The notes under the pieces: model-generated
What the model was told of the DNA's origin: nothing
Seen by the model: only the letters and a program-made list of their open reading frames with translations
Database searches by the model: none
Origin: Cyathus striatus
Lineage: Eukaryota > Basidiomycota > Agaricomycetes > Agaricales > Nidulariaceae
Direction: 5' to 3'
Assembly: GCA_025738555.1 (NCBI GenBank)
Contig: JAOVFP010000004.1
Span: 3,720,001 to 3,784,000 of the forward strand
DNA length: 64,000 nt
Made by a program: the position numbers and the translations under genes
Shown here: positions 9,972 through 28,850 of the stretch, one piece after another
Position numbering within the stretch: the stretch's first letter is position 1
Layout of the letters: each line of letters starts with the position of its first letter

Positions 9972-11751
9972 GTTTCTCAGTTGGTTCAGAGCACACTTGT
10001 GGCTTGCGGAACATTACTGGTGAGGCCTTGTGGCCTTGATAGCCTGAAAATTCTAACTCATTTATGGCTCATATGACGGTTTGGAAATTAGATATATGAC
10101 CTTCTATGTACACTTGACCAAGAGGTGAGTGAGAAAGCGCCTGACATCTGTTTGACAGTTGTTGTCTCCCGTATGTCACTTGTCCTAATTTCACGGTTAC
10201 TTTTGTAGGTGGCATATGTATGGAGCGAGAAATGGTCCTTGGGTACTTTTCTCTTTATTTTGAACCGCTACCTCCCCTTCGTGGACACGTTTCTCTCTCT
10301 CAGTTGTACGTCGTCCGTTTTACAGTCGCATACACGTTGTGATTTTGACGCTGAGGATGGCTCCGACGTTATAGTGAAGCAAACTGTGAATACCCCGGAG
10401 GTAGGCTTACTAGGTTACAATTTATTGTGTCCGTCGACTGATAGCCATCTCTCTAGAAATGCCTTTCTCTGTTTACAGCGGTAACGTGTGGGTTCATGGA
10501 TATTATGATAGCTGCTCATGAACCATGCTTACTAGTTTTTAGGGTTCATTGTGTCGGGCATTGTGATATCCGAAAGTAAATATCCGAGACACGATTAAAG
10601 TTAGCTATTGACAATGAATGTCTTAGTCGTACTCGTCCTTCGTACCTATGCGATCTGGGAAGGGAAACGTTCAATTGCAATTATCCTATGCATCTCCAGC
10701 ATTGTGAGTACACTTTCGCTATTTTGCCACTTTCATATTTGCTCATTCCGCTATGCAGCTGACATTTATCCCTGCCATTATAATTACGCAGATGGAGATC
10801 AGGTCGCTGAAATGTGAGAGACTGATCCTATTGATAATACGTGCCTGCTGATATATACATATAGACGTTGCGACAGAACGGCCTGGATGTAGGCTTGTAT
10901 CTACCAGTCCTATTATTATTGTAGCTTACATTCTACTTGTCATGTCGGAAACCAGTACGTGACTGTCGCATAGACGCTTAGTAGAGTCGAAACTGACCGC
11001 TTTATGCAGCCATGGCCGTATTAACGGGTGTGAAGGCCTATCGACATCGTATGGATTATTTTGTAACGTTACATGTATGAAAAATTAAAAGCGCTAATGC
11101 TTTATATTAGTTCGTCATTCAAGTTCTCCATGGGTGGTACGCCTATACCGCGAAGGTAATTGACTCTGATTACTTAAATAGCACATTTTTTCGAAGATTG
11201 ACTATGGTCATATAGGATTGTTGTTCTATGTATATCTCTTAAGTAAGTGATACTGAAATATGTTGAGCAAATGACTAAACGCTTACTATAGTTATTTCAC
11301 TGGCCAACGTGTTGGTCCCCGTATTAGCGCCGGTGGGTGTTAGAAGATAGTACACGTTCGTGTTAATAGCTGATAAGGCTTTCGTTTTCCAGCGCATGTT
11401 TGCCAACTGGCTGGCTAGGTAAGTATAGCTTATCGGGTTTATGATTGGTCAAGAATTCTTTCTGATGATGTGAACAGTCCGCAGCGAGTATTACATTCAG
11501 TGCTTTGCAATAGGGTATTGTTATTGATCTTGAAGCAGCGGTCGGCTGCGAACATGACGACGCGCTATCCGGTGACAAGGGACCCCATTGGTACACGGCC
11601 CGGAATGCCAGTGTTCACCTCTTTTGCTGATGAGCATACGAGTGCGGGCTTAACAATTGTGGGACCCTCGGTAGGAGAAGGGACATCCATGTTCAGTGAT
11701 GTTGCCAATGATACGTACCATTATAACCCGCGGGGTTTGGTGGGCGGATGA
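9972..11751 (+). CDS. DUF6533 family multi-pass membrane protein (5' end unresolved)
   Basis: A basidiomycete-expanded family of about seven predicted helices with unknown function. The N-terminal DUF6533 block is assembled from three exons: QVSQLVQSTLVACGTLL, then IYDLLCTLDQE, then VAYVWSEKWSLGTFLFILNR. The signature FIVSGIVISEI-VLVLRTYAIW spans an intron near 10575-10633. Later helices include TSPIIIVAYILLVMSET (near 10890-10960). The cytosolic end carries the family motif SPQRVLHSVLCNRVLLLI and then a polar tail ending NPRGLVGG. At least nine introns are needed, and several internal joins are only approximate. The start codon lies upstream of 9972 and was not identified. Membrane location is inferred from hydrophobic segments; no biochemical role is known. 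Confidence 0.75.
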
Positions 11752-12161
11752 ATGTTAATATCGCCAGAATGGGACGAGTGGAGAGTAGGCATTTGGGTTC
11801 TGGAAAATATACCCTAATTATTGTATCGGTAGTGTAGCTGTATCGTTATAGAACTTACTGAGAACTCGATTAATTAAAAGTTTGGGTACAACTTCAAACT
11901 TAGTTCTGAATTACATACTTATGTAAGTCATTCAACTTGCTTTGATCATGTGATGTATTTTTTCCTTTTGAATTGAGCGCCAGTAATTGTAAATACCGAT
12001 ACACTGCAAGCTAGGCGTTCAAGCTCAAGCAACATCCTTTCGTGCGCTCTCCTCTCCCCCTTCGCTCCCGTTTTTTCTTTACTTTCCGTTTATCTTTTCA
12101 TTTATTTTCATACTGGACTCACAGGAAATACGACTATACTACGATTTTTCTTTGTTCCAAA
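11752..12161. promoter_or_regulatory. Promoter region of the GT69 gene
   Basis: The last 120 bp before the ATG are strongly pyrimidine-rich (CTCTCCTCTCCCCCTTCGCT type), a common core-promoter/5'UTR feature of well-expressed filamentous-fungal genes. Nothing else recognised. Confidence 0.4.
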
Positions 12162-14152
12162 ATGGTCTTCGGTTTTCGACGACGGACGTTTTCCCGACTT
12201 TTTTACGCCGTAGGCATCCTCCTCTTCTTCCGCTGGCTGTTCTCGACTCCAACTGCAAAGCCACGCTCAGAGCAACAGATTAAGGAGTACAACTTTATTG
12301 AGCGTGCCACCCGACCTGACAAGTCATTGAACGTGCAACGACATCCCTTCCTCCAGGCTCGTATGGGCAGGGACGAGCGCAACGACCTGTTTGAAGGTAT
12401 GGTTCACAATGCCATATCGGATTATTGGTGGCGTTATCAACTACCATAGTGAGTCTTACCAATGATTCAACCTCGCGCATTCCCTGAGTTCCCTGCCAGC
12501 ATACAGGGCAAGGAGACCGCTTCCATGGACGCTCAACACGTCCTTGGCGCACTCGACCAACTCTTTTCGTTGAATGGATGGGTGGCTGCGCTGTGCCCAA
12601 CTTTAGTGCGACCTTTTAACCAGCATAAGCGAGAAGGACTCTACAATGATCTTATTCGACAAGACAACCTCTACTATATCGCCATCGTTATCCACTCAGC
12701 TGACCACTTCCTCGTTGACCAGCTCGCTGTCATAATTCAGATGGCTAAACGCTTAGGAACCAACAATATCTTTGTTTCCATGATCGATTACGATTCCCGC
12801 GACTCTACTGAAACCCTCATTGACCTTTGTGAAGGGGTTTTGACGCTTCTTGGGGTGCCTTTTCGTATTCGACGCGTAGCTAGCATGACTGAGGACCCTT
12901 CTGCGGCGTATTATCCTTTTGAAGAAGCGTATATGAGGAACCTTGCTCTCGAACCCCTCCACGAATTGAATAAGAAAAGGAACATCAAGTTCTCCCGCGT
13001 CATTTGGTTAAAGGGGTTCACTTGCCCTAACGATATTCTTGAAACCATCAAAATTAGCTTCGCTAATGAAGCCGCCATGGTTTGTGGTATGGACTGGGCA
13101 GAACATAATGGATTCTTCATTTTCTCTGACAGGTACGTCTATCAATCCCATCGGTTAATTTGAATTATCGTATATATTATGAACACCTAGGTGGCGGACA
13201 CGAGATATCGAAGGCGATCAGTTCCGTCAGTCGAAATCTTCTTCTAAGCCAGATGCTGTTCCACCAAGGGATAGAAATGGTGCCGTCCGCTACGCTCAGC
13301 ACCTTCCTTTCCAGGTATTCTGCTGCGAATCCGGTACACACGTTGTGGACCCAGCTCAGTCATACTATAAAGGCATTGAGTACCATGCCGGAACTGACTT
13401 CCAGAATATCAGCAAGGCTGAACTGCTTCCTATGCGTGAACCAGATGCGCCGTGCCTTGACAGCAGCCAGATGTGGTTCTGCCGTGATCTATGGGTCCGT
13501 AGCGCTAGAGACGATACTGAGGAGATGGAAAGAGCGAATCAGGCTGCCGTGCGCAAGAGAAAAGTTATTGATTTTGCGGTGCGTGACCCCCTTATGGATG
13601 GAGCCATGAAGGCAAGGGACGAGGCTAAGAAGGGCAGGGAGGAAGTCAAGGTTGACGTCGGAGGTGGGAAAGTGGAGGAGGTGAAGGATGATGGGCCTAA
13701 TGAACGTCAAGGACAGAAGAAGAACGACGAGGATGCTAATGCGGGGTCAGACTATGATGCAATGCCTGAAGAAGATGGGGGTGACATCGTTCCACCACCA
13801 TCAATTGGGAGACTGTCAATACCGAACTCAGCCTTTAGACCAGCGAGGATACTAGTGAATCCCCGATGCCCTACAACTTACGCCGGTGTTAGCCACACAA
13901 AGTTAGCTAGGGATTTGTTTGGGGATGGAGATGATGATTCGTTTAGCGGTGACGAGGGGAAGTATGTTTTAGATGACTGGGAGAGTGCACCAGAGAGCTT
14001 TGTATGCCAAGAGCAGCGGTACTTCTTTTATTTATTTTATTTTCGTCGTAAACTAAGTGTTATACTACAGGCAAACTGGTGGTAGGAAAGCTACAAAAAC
14101 ACAGCGAAGACTCGGATTTTCTGTTTTTGAGGAGCTGAAGAAGTTATCGTAG
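12162..14152 (+). CDS. GT69 family alpha-1,3-mannosyltransferase (CAP59/CMT1-like)
   Basis: Golgi-type glycosyltransferase related to Cryptococcus CMT1/CAP59, which act in mannan or capsule synthesis. The ATG at 12162 gives a type II anchor (MVFGFRRRTFSRLFYAVGIL). The catalytic core follows across four exons: SLNGWVAALCPTLVRPF, DNLYYIAIVIHSADHFL, NNIFVSMIDYDSRDST, RVIWLKGFTCPNDILE, ANEAAMVCGMDWAE and FQVFCCESGTHVVDP. The DxD-like DYDSRD is a candidate metal/nucleotide site by analogy. The C-terminal third is acidic and low-complexity, ending in a basic exon (TQRRLGFSVFEELKKLS). Introns fall at about 12449-12502, 13132-13190 and 14021-14070. The acidic tail is longer than I expect for the family. 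Substrate is inferred from family only. Confidence 0.9.
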
Positions 14153-14506
14153 GTGTACACTATCGCAGCCTCCAGCACTTGGACATTGCTAAAACTACCA
14201 TATATAACACATGTATATTTAATTGCTAATTCATATTGCTATTGCTCACGGACAGATATTGGGCTTATCTATGCTGAACGATATTCACACAGCATGTATG
14301 TACTATGTACATATTAATTATTCATTTGACTTGTTTATAATGTCGGTGCCTATACATACATGTCTGCTGAGTGCTGTGTCACCAGAATTACGAGGGGATG
14401 CGAAGTAGTCAAAGCTATAGAGTGCACTCATGTACTTGTACTTATCCAACTTGAATTTAACGTGACCGCGTCAGGCTTCCAGATCTCGCCTCTCCAAACG
14501 AGTCCC
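14153..14506. other. Short intergenic region
   Basis: AT-rich spacer between same-strand genes; holds the GT69 3' UTR and the Rpp30 promoter. No distinctive element. Confidence 0.35.
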
Positions 14507-15901
14507 ATGTTTTTCGACCTGAATGTCCCTGTTCCTCTGCTTTCCAAACATCCAGGACAAGCTGTCTCAAAGAAAGGAAAAGGAAAGCACCCAACAGTAC
14601 CAGAGACTGCTTATACACAAGCACAGATCAGCGCAATCGAGGCTCACGTTGACCTGCTTGTTCACTGTGCGTTTCGCGTCATTCTGAGGCTCTAAACTAA
14701 CTCCGATAACATTGTAGTAGGTTATTCTGTCATAGCATTTTCGCATTCTGTGCATAAGAAAGTGGACTCGAAAACACATGTAAACGTGTTGGACAGTTTA
14801 CTTCCTAAACTCAAGCAGCGACCTGGGATCATATTCTTGAAACGCCTTAACATCGTCCTAGATGAGGATAGCGAAAAAGGCTTCGGTTTGGTAAGCTCTT
14901 CAACTTCATTATTTATATCTTTCGCAAAACTGTAACGGACACTTGTCTTCGTTACCATATGGTTTTCCTACGTTTCCGTGTGCTATATGCGAGATCGATG
15001 CATTGACACTAACACATTTAATGTAGATCAATTCCAACGTTCCTCTCTTCGGTAACTACGACCTAATTGCTCTCGTTCCTACAAACCAAGCTACATTCAC
15101 CCTCGCCTGTTTAACACATACCTTACCCTCCGCTCTCACTGCACATATCATTTCGCTTCCTCTCACCCTCCCCCGACTTAACTTCTACCTCAAGCACACG
15201 CTAGTCCGCACAGCACTCAAAAATGGCGGTGTGTTTGAGATAAACTACGTTGGAGCATTAGGCGGAGAACAAGACGTTGTCTTATCAGATGCAAGTGCGG
15301 CAGAAAGCGGCGCCAGTGCCAAGCGGAATTGGTGGGCTGCTGCAAGGGAGGTGGTCAGAGTTACGAAGGGAAAAGGATTGCTTATCAGTGGAGGCGTAAT
15401 TTCAGATGCAGATTTGAGAGCCCCAAGAGATGTCATGAACTTGTTAAGTGTTTCGATATGCGCGTATGTATATGGCTGACCGTACTCCAGGATTTCGATG
15501 CTTGGTATAGCACAGGACATAGCACACAATGCTGCAACAAAAGAGCCTAAATCGCTCATAGTTCGTGCTCGTATGTGATCTATTGCCGCCCCTCTTTCCT
15601 TTTCTTAGTCTTTGAAATAGAAACGCGTAAAACTTACCGTGCTGTCTTCTCTGAGCCCAAAATTGTCATCCCAGAAGGTTATCAACATTCTGCCTTAGAT
15701 GATATTAAAGTGGATTCAACTTCCCAGTCTAAACAGCCACCACAAGACTCAATTTCATCTCCTGCTGCGAACAGTAAGAAACGAAACCTTGAAGACGCCG
15801 CAGATGTGTCGAAATGTGATACGGCGTTTGTCATCGAGAATGAAAGTTCGGGAAAGAAGAAAAAGAGAAAAAAGAATAAAGACGGGAATGGGCCCGCATA
15901 G
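14507..15901 (+). CDS. RNase P/MRP subunit p30 (Rpp30/Rpp1)
   Basis: Protein subunit of nuclear RNase P and RNase MRP, needed for tRNA 5' and rRNA processing. It has a PHP/TIM-barrel fold without catalytic metal residues. The model begins MFFDLNVPVPLLSK (the typical Rpp30 start). It continues with GYSVIAFSHSVHKKVD, LLPKLKQRPGIIFLKRLNI and FGNYDLIALVPTNQATF. The conserved back half has RTALKNGGVFEINYVGAL, VVRVTKGKGLLISGGV and LRAPRDVMNL. The C-terminus is a disordered Lys-rich tail (GKKKKRKKNKDGNG), a probable nuclear or RNA-binding segment. At least five introns; donor/acceptor pairs near 14666-14718, 14892-15027, 15446-15489 and 15573-15626. ATG 14507 is chosen because the conserved FDLN starts there. 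Confidence 0.9.
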
Positions 15902-16407
15902 GTTATGCACTTTTTACGGATATATCATTAATAGACTGGGTTATGTGTATAACGGGGTAAGGTGAAAAATGTTACATGAAGGTATACCACTCATAATCCA
16001 TACGCTTGAATGAAAGATGTCCTATTTTCCCCTCCCTCTCTCGCTACGCTACTCAGCCAACGACTGATCACATTGGTAAATCGCCTTTTTTGTGTACTGA
16101 ATTATGTACTGATCATCTGAGTGCCTTTTTACAGCTCAAATCCTAATCACATCGCCTTACTTATCTGACTCGAGCACCAGATCATCCTGATATACTTAAA
16201 GCTAGTGGAAAGTGTACCCCTCGTGGTACACCACGCCCTTCTCGCGTGTATTCCTCCTGTTGAGGTTTTCCACATCTTTGCTTCTACCAAAGCAACTTTC
16301 ATCGATTATCAACCGATTCACAGATGTTAATCTACGTCCTAACTAACCCATATTTATACCCTCTCGTCCTTGGATAGTTGAACTACTAGGTCCTACAATA
16401 GTCTGAT
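15902..16407. other. Intergenic region with a small hairpin
   Basis: Contains a short inverted repeat GTGTACC/GGTACAC at about 16211-16230 (7-bp arms, 6-nt loop) and CT-rich tracts near 16030 and 16220-16250. No gene recognised. Confidence 0.35.
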
Positions 16408-17764
16408 ATGTCTTTCATCGGTGTTCTTCCCGGCGCACTTCATTACATTGCTTCTGGACTGCGCAACGTTGATTATCAGCATGCGGGGACGTGAGTATTC
16501 GATGAGAATATCTTTCTGCGACGCTAGCCAAAGTATTTCTCTCCAGTGTACCCAACATTCACCCACAAAGCAGTCACCCACACGCCGTGAAGATCCCTGA
16601 TGGATTGTACACAAATGCAGGTATATCTCAACCGTCTTCATTCCTAGCTCCTCAGAAAACCTATAACGGTGACTACGACGATGCGGAGGACATAAGACTA
16701 CGCATTGCGAATGGAGGCGCAGGCCAGTCGGGGCTGATCGGGGCATGGGCTAATGCATTTATCAAGTACTGCGTGGAAAAGAAGGGGGAGAAACCATTTC
16801 TCGTGCGTCTTTTAAGGTTCCCTACTTAAGTTATGCTCCCTGAAACACCATTAGGTGGGATGGTATCTAGGTGATACAACAGAGAGCCTTGGACTTTTGG
16901 CTGCCGGATCCGTTGATATTGCTGTTACTTATAATGAAGCGGCGGAGAAACAGTCATTAGACACGCAATCTGCAACTAAGGGGATCTATGGTTTCCGCGT
17001 AAGGGTCTTGTGGTTTATTCTTGCTATGCCTTACATGATGTGAATCCTGGTAGGACCACTTTTTACTTGTTGGACCAAAAGCCAATCCGGCTCAGCTCGA
17101 AAATGAGGACGACATATTAACTATGTTTAATAAGATTGTTACTATGGGCAATGCTGACCTCGTTGTAAGTATTTCCATGTTCCAAGATGGACTGGGATTG
17201 TTATAATAATAACTTCCTTGGGTGATTGGGAATTAGGTTCCACCAGGTGATCGCGAACCTACAAGATTTCTTTCGCGGTACGACAAGAGTGCTACAAATA
17301 TCAAAGAAAGTGAACTCTTTGTTAAGATTGGGCAGGTTGGTATATATAAAGATTCTATTATCGCGTTAGTGCCATTTTTGATGTTAAGGTACACTTCTTA
17401 GGTACCCTGGGGCCTTGTCTATTCTAAATGGTACCACCAATACCCTCGGTTTCCTCTCCAAGCTCTCCGGGCGGCATCTGTCTTGTCAGAATATACTCTG
17501 ACAGACCGTGGGACCTGGCTATCATCTGAGAAGTCCGTTACTGATGGGCTTGAGATTTACAAGGCTGGGTTGGACGAGGTGCAGGATGATCCACTACTAA
17601 ACCCAGCCCATGTGCTCTTAGGTTCCAAGGCAGAGAGTGCCAACGAAGATATATGGACTGCTTTCATGGACTGGGTCGTGCGGAAGGATGGCGGGCAGAA
17701 AGTTATTCGTGAGTTTAAGGCTGGAAATGGTGAAGTTTTGTATTCTGAAGCACCGGCTGCTTGA
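16408..17764 (+). CDS. TupA-like periplasmic-binding-protein fold (PBP) protein
   Basis: Resembles the substrate-binding protein of bacterial tungstate ABC transporters (TupA/WtpA class), here as a spliced fungal gene. Conserved blocks in order: RLRIANGGAGQSGLIGAW, GWYLGDTTESLGLLAAGSVD with IAVTYNEAAEK, FLLVGPKANPAQLE, TRFLSRYDKSATNIKESELF, and ALRAASVLSEYTLTDRGTWL. A C-terminal lobe matches the family (LLNPAHVLLGSK, FMDWVVRKDGGQKVIREF). At least five introns of about 50-70 bp. The N-terminus (MSFIGVLPGALHYIASGLRN) is not a convincing signal peptide or lipobox, so the protein is probably cytosolic rather than exported. No permease or ATPase partner lies nearby. Ligand and role in a fungus are unknown; an ancient transfer from bacteria is possible but inferred. 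Confidence 0.8.
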
Positions 17765-18257
17765 TTTGGCCTGTACTTCACTGGTACAATAAGTACCTGT
17801 ATATGATATTCAAATGTCTTTCGGACTTTTAAGAGAACCAGAAATTAGAATTGAAGTGATTCTACACAAATCGGCAGCATTATCGAGCACGTTCGGGGAG
17901 GGTGTACCAAGGATACTTACTCTAATGTACAGGAAATCACTTAAATTAGTTACTTATATCATAGTCTTAATTTGAGAGAAATCTCGATTAGTTACTCCTT
18001 CATATGATGAGGGCAAGCAGCGTATTTACTTAGGCACAGATGAAGTTTATAGCGGAAGCATCGGAAGCAGCAATCTGGGTTTAAACATGCTTCATGTAGG
18101 TGCATCTAATTTGCAAAGCAGTTGCTAATCAAAGGTTCCCCAAGTTAGTCCTATGTCATACTTATGGTGCACACCAAAAATATGCATGCACTAACTTGGC
18201 GCTGACTCTGAAGCAACAGCCTACTTCCGCTGGATGCGTGTAACACGAAGGGGCATA
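17765..18257. other. Convergent 3' intergenic region
   Basis: AT-rich spacer between the converging PBP-like and P450 genes. No repeat or gene recognised. Confidence 0.35.
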
Positions 18258-20627
18258 TTATCTTTCGGCTCTAGAGAGAAACGTGAGCAAACAAATGCCG
18301 ATTGGAGGGGGTGTGCCCTTACTCATAGTTATGGCTGCAGTTGGATGAGCTATCTGACCATCATATCCAGGATCAAAGTCGAAATTGGAGATTAGCACGC
18401 TGTGATAAGTGTCACCTTAGAAAGAAAGATCAAGCAGTTCGTAAAAAATCATCACAAACAGCAAGATAGCTTTCATTTCGATAATTGACATTGTTTTCCC
18501 AATGCAAGCATGAGGCCCCGAAATAAATGATAAGAGAGATAGAGAAGGATGGTAGCTTTGAGGCAAGGTTAACCAACGGTCTGGTCGGTATCTGGGGGTA
18601 TCTGTGAGCAAACAGCTAGCATTAGGATGGAAAGTTTACTCTTCAGCATCTTCTCCCCATAACTCCTTCCATGTGTTGATGACTCGGATCTTGCATATAA
18701 AACAAAGATACGTAATGTTGAGTGCAGTGAAACATTTGGAGGAGTTGCTCCAGGCTTACAGGAACATAAAATATTGTACCTTTGGGTACGAGTATCCCGT
18801 CGATGTGGTCCGTTTTACCAGCTTGACGAAATGTCATAGGGACGGGCGGTAACACACGCAAGCTTTCCATTCTAGGGAAGGTAGATTCAGTTGAGTCTTG
18901 ACCGAAGCCGGTCACAATAATGAAACGTAAGTACACGACACAATCCAGCCATGGAAGGTCCTTGAGGGTGCGGTAATCTGGTCGAGAGTTATTCTCATAT
19001 ACCGGAAGAACCTCTTCTCTGAGTCGGTTTTGGCTAGTTTTGTCCTTTGCGAGGAGCCATAATGTCTAAGATTGTGGGTACTAAGGCGTAAGGTCGGATG
19101 GTAATGGCAAATATAACCAAATAGTACTCGCCCATGCGAGACCTGATGCAGTTGTTTCGTGCCCAGCACCGAGGAACGTGAGCTACAGCTACTTAATGAT
19201 GTTTCAAACTATAGCGCAAAGGAAGTCCTACCACTTGGTCCATCATAGCCTTATCACTCATCGCGTATCCGTCCTTTTCTCTTGCAAGGTCGATCTTGCG
19301 CGCACGAACCAGTAAGCTCATTATGTCTCTTTTTGCTTCTGTGTCAGACAGAGCAATTGCAAGTCGCGCATTTTTTCTTCGAGCATTGAAGCTGAGACTT
19401 GATGGATGCGAAACATAGAGTCCAAGAGGGTATATAATTGGTCTGTTACCGCCTAATTCAGTTGTATACGGACGAATGTTTCATGAAAAGGCTCACTTAA
19501 TGTTCCCATTCGTTCGAAAATATGGCGATATTTGAAGGCCCATTTTGAGCGCAAGAATCTTATAGCTCCAGGAATTGATACTATTGCAATGAATCGGGCG
19601 ACGTTCCGTCCTTGTAGAAATATTAAAGCTTATCGCTGGAAAGATTTCATTCATTTTTATTGTTACCTGTCTGAAGATTGATCAGGTTTTCATACGCCAC
19701 TGCAAGCTCATTATGTGGGTTATGCAACGAATCCGTCTTGTACCCGAAGGCAGCCTCGCAGATTATGTCTAGAGTAACCTTGCTCGCTGGGAAGTGAAAG
19801 TAAGTCAGAAATGTTTTATTCGTGCAAATTAAGGTCACTCACTCCATTCATACATTTGCATTATTTTACCATCGGAAGGGTGTGGCGAGGAGTCAATCTC
19901 ATCATTCATGATCTTTATTAAGCTTTCAATTGGATGATAGTACATGGAAGTTTCTGGCCGCCTTTAAGCAGTTGATATTGCGTGCCAAGCGTAGGGCTAC
20001 TCACGAGCCATGATATTCGGAATTGAGAACGCAGGATTCATTGATTTTCGCATTTGCTTATGCTCATCGCCGGTGACTGTGAGCAGTCCATATCCTGTTA
20101 CTAGACCAAGAACATCCCGCATGAACTTGGGCTAGAAGCGAAGGATTTAAGGTGTACTATGTTAACATAAGTTAATCAAGTACATGATGCCTTTACTACT
20201 TACACGAGGGTAATCAATCCAGTCGCTTACAAGGATCTTATGAATAGCCTCAGGCTTCATGAATATAAGCCTTTCAATTCCGATAGGCCCTACAACACGG
20301 ACAACTGGACCGTAATCCTTGACCCACTGCCGCTGAGGGATACCCGCTTCTCCACTGATAATGTCGGGAAATTGGCCGTAAATCAGATGACCTATGGGAG
20401 GGCCAGGGATAGACCGTAAAGGCGACAAGAAACGGGGATAGAGGAAGAGGTAGTAGACTGCAGACCAGGCGACATAAACTTAGATTATATCAGAGTCAGA
20501 AGCTGTTAAACCAGGTAATCCATGCTGAGTGAATACCTGTTATCAAAACAGACGCATAAATCACCATTCGCCAGGCAGGCCAAGTTATGCCATTTTCAAG
20601 GTCAGATTTGAAGAGGTGTGAAGACAT
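18258..20627 (-). CDS. Cytochrome P450 monooxygenase
   Basis: Haem-thiolate monooxygenase of the ER membrane; substrate not predictable. The first exon begins MSSHLFKSDLENGITWPAW, followed by a membrane anchor (MVIYASVLIT joined to VYVAWSAVYYLFLY). A proline hinge comes next (SPLRSIPGPPIGH). The core contains KVTLDIICEAAFGYKTDS, the I-helix FLGAGHETTASGLAW (oxygen-activating GHETT), the ExxR in MESLRVLPPVPMTFRQ, the PERF-like WGEDAEE-YRPDRWL, and the haem loop FISGPHACIGK with its Cys ligand. The end reads ITMSKGTPPPIGI with stop at 18258-18260. About ten introns. All diagnostic motifs are intact, so a working gene is likely. The clan/CYP family is not assigned. Confidence 0.9.
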
Positions 20628-21104
20628 GAGGAACTTGGAAGGACAGATGCAAGGGGGCCAGTGACAAGAATTAGCTTAAATCAGAGGCAGCTGCGCTTTG
20701 CTTCTTTTCACATGTATTCTTCGTAACCCAAAGCTGATGCAGATGAGGGAAGAATAGCAAAAAGTCAAACATAAGTAAGTATATGTTTCGAAGACTGGCG
20801 CTGATTAATGAGGCCGAGGAGCGGTTGCAGTCAGTTGTAGTCAGACCAGCTGGTGCTTGTCAAATGTCGATGTCAATGTCATGGAGCCGGCGAGGGCATG
20901 TGACCTTCACTAGTACTGCTGATCAAACATCCGTGAAAATATATACTTGCAGTGAATAATAATCGTTAAACGTTTAAACGGTAGTGTTCAAAATACAGCT
21001 AATATATATAATATACAGAGTAAAGCTTTGAAGTGTCAAGAACAATCAATGAGTATGAGTCAGATAGGCAGTAAATAACATGAAACGAAAGCGACATTTA
21101 TCAT
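20628..21104. other. Intergenic region, P450 promoter / demethylase 3' end
   Basis: The P450 start faces the 3' end of the demethylase gene. Contains a TATATAATATA stretch at about 21003-21016. No gene or repeat recognised. Confidence 0.35.
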
Positions 21105-27711
<6,607 letters not shown>

Positions 27712-28850
27712 ATGAACGCCTACCAAAATGATAATGGAGAGCCTGTCCTCAATTTATTCACATGCTATGCAGACGATATTTATTCTGCAGATGGTTCAAT
27801 ATCTCCGCCATTTCCTGGTTTGTTTTTCAAAATCATACTACATATACTGAGGTTGAACTCAACATCAACATGCAGAGACACACGACATAGCGATCTGGAA
27901 CTCTATAAACTTGTCCGAACGCACCACGTACGACTCTGGTAATTTATTTATATTCGCATTTTAATGTTCTATGTATCTGATATATACAAAGTTTCTCAGT
28001 ATTCCTTAACGGTCCTATCTCCTGGTTTTTCTGTCGATGACAATTATTACCGCAAATCGCTTTCTAGTAAATAGCTATGCTTCTTCATAAACTCCAATGA
28101 CTTAAATATGTGCGAGCAGATGATCTCTCAGAAAAGACACTACCTTGGAACAATGAAAATAGTCTTCAGTATGATTATACGCACTCATCCATTTCTACTT
28201 CTCGATTTGCGAACAATGACTTGAATATGGCAAGCCGGAGCCTCATTACTTTGTCGGGGAGTAATAGTGAGTGACTTTATAATCTCCATTATTTGTAAGT
28301 TTGCTAACTTATAGAAGTTGTATGCCCCTCACCACCAATGAATGAGTTTGCCAATGTATTCGACTCTGATTTTACTATTCTGCCACCCAATGACAGATAC
28401 TCCAAGAAACTTCACGCTCGATCGCCGCGCTTTGAATCGGTTCCAGCGCATTCCCCATCTCCCTCCTGTTCTAGCTTGGATGCATCCGAAACGAAGTCCT
28501 GTGGCTCTCGCGATTCCTCGCCCTCCAATACCGAAAATGACTTACAGAACCCGCGAAGACGCTTTCCTTGTCTTATAATTGGCTGCAATCGAAGATTTAC
28601 GAGTCAGTATACACTCAAAGTTCATATGGAAGCCCATAAACCAAAACCCCGCGTGACATTTCCATGTACCCTCGGTTGTACTGAGAGGTTCTCTAGGCAG
28701 CATGACCGCCTTAGGCATGAAGTCGCGAAACACGGGAAGATTTGCGAATTCCTTTGTGACGAATGCGGTAGATTCTTTTCATCTAAAAAGACATTGGGTA
28801 ACCATAAATGTCCTGTTGCACAAGGAGGTACGCGTTGGGTGGACAGCTGA
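27712..28850 (+). CDS. C2H2 zinc-finger transcription factor
   Basis: Probable sequence-specific DNA-binding regulator in the nucleus. The ATG at 27712 gives MNAYQNDNGEPVLNLFTCYA, and three introns (near 27819-27873, 27939-28119, 28267-28315) link exons encoding a disordered Ser/Asn-rich N-terminus. A polar linker follows (SPSCSSLDASETKSCGSRDS). The C-terminal third carries three fingers: CLIIGCNRRFTSQYTLKVHMEAH, CTLGCTERFSRQHDRLRHEV with AKH, and CDECGRFFSSKKTLGNHKC. The last has Cys as the final ligand. The long first inter-cysteine spacing (4-5 residues) resembles fungal TFIIIA- or Asp1/CrzA-like fingers, but no ortholog is assigned. Targets unknown. The large upstream gap may contain its regulatory region. 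Confidence 0.85.

Noticed and set aside
16408..17764. Bacterial contamination as the source of the TupA-like gene
   Set aside because: The coding frame is interrupted by several standard fungal introns and flanked by fungal genes on both sides.
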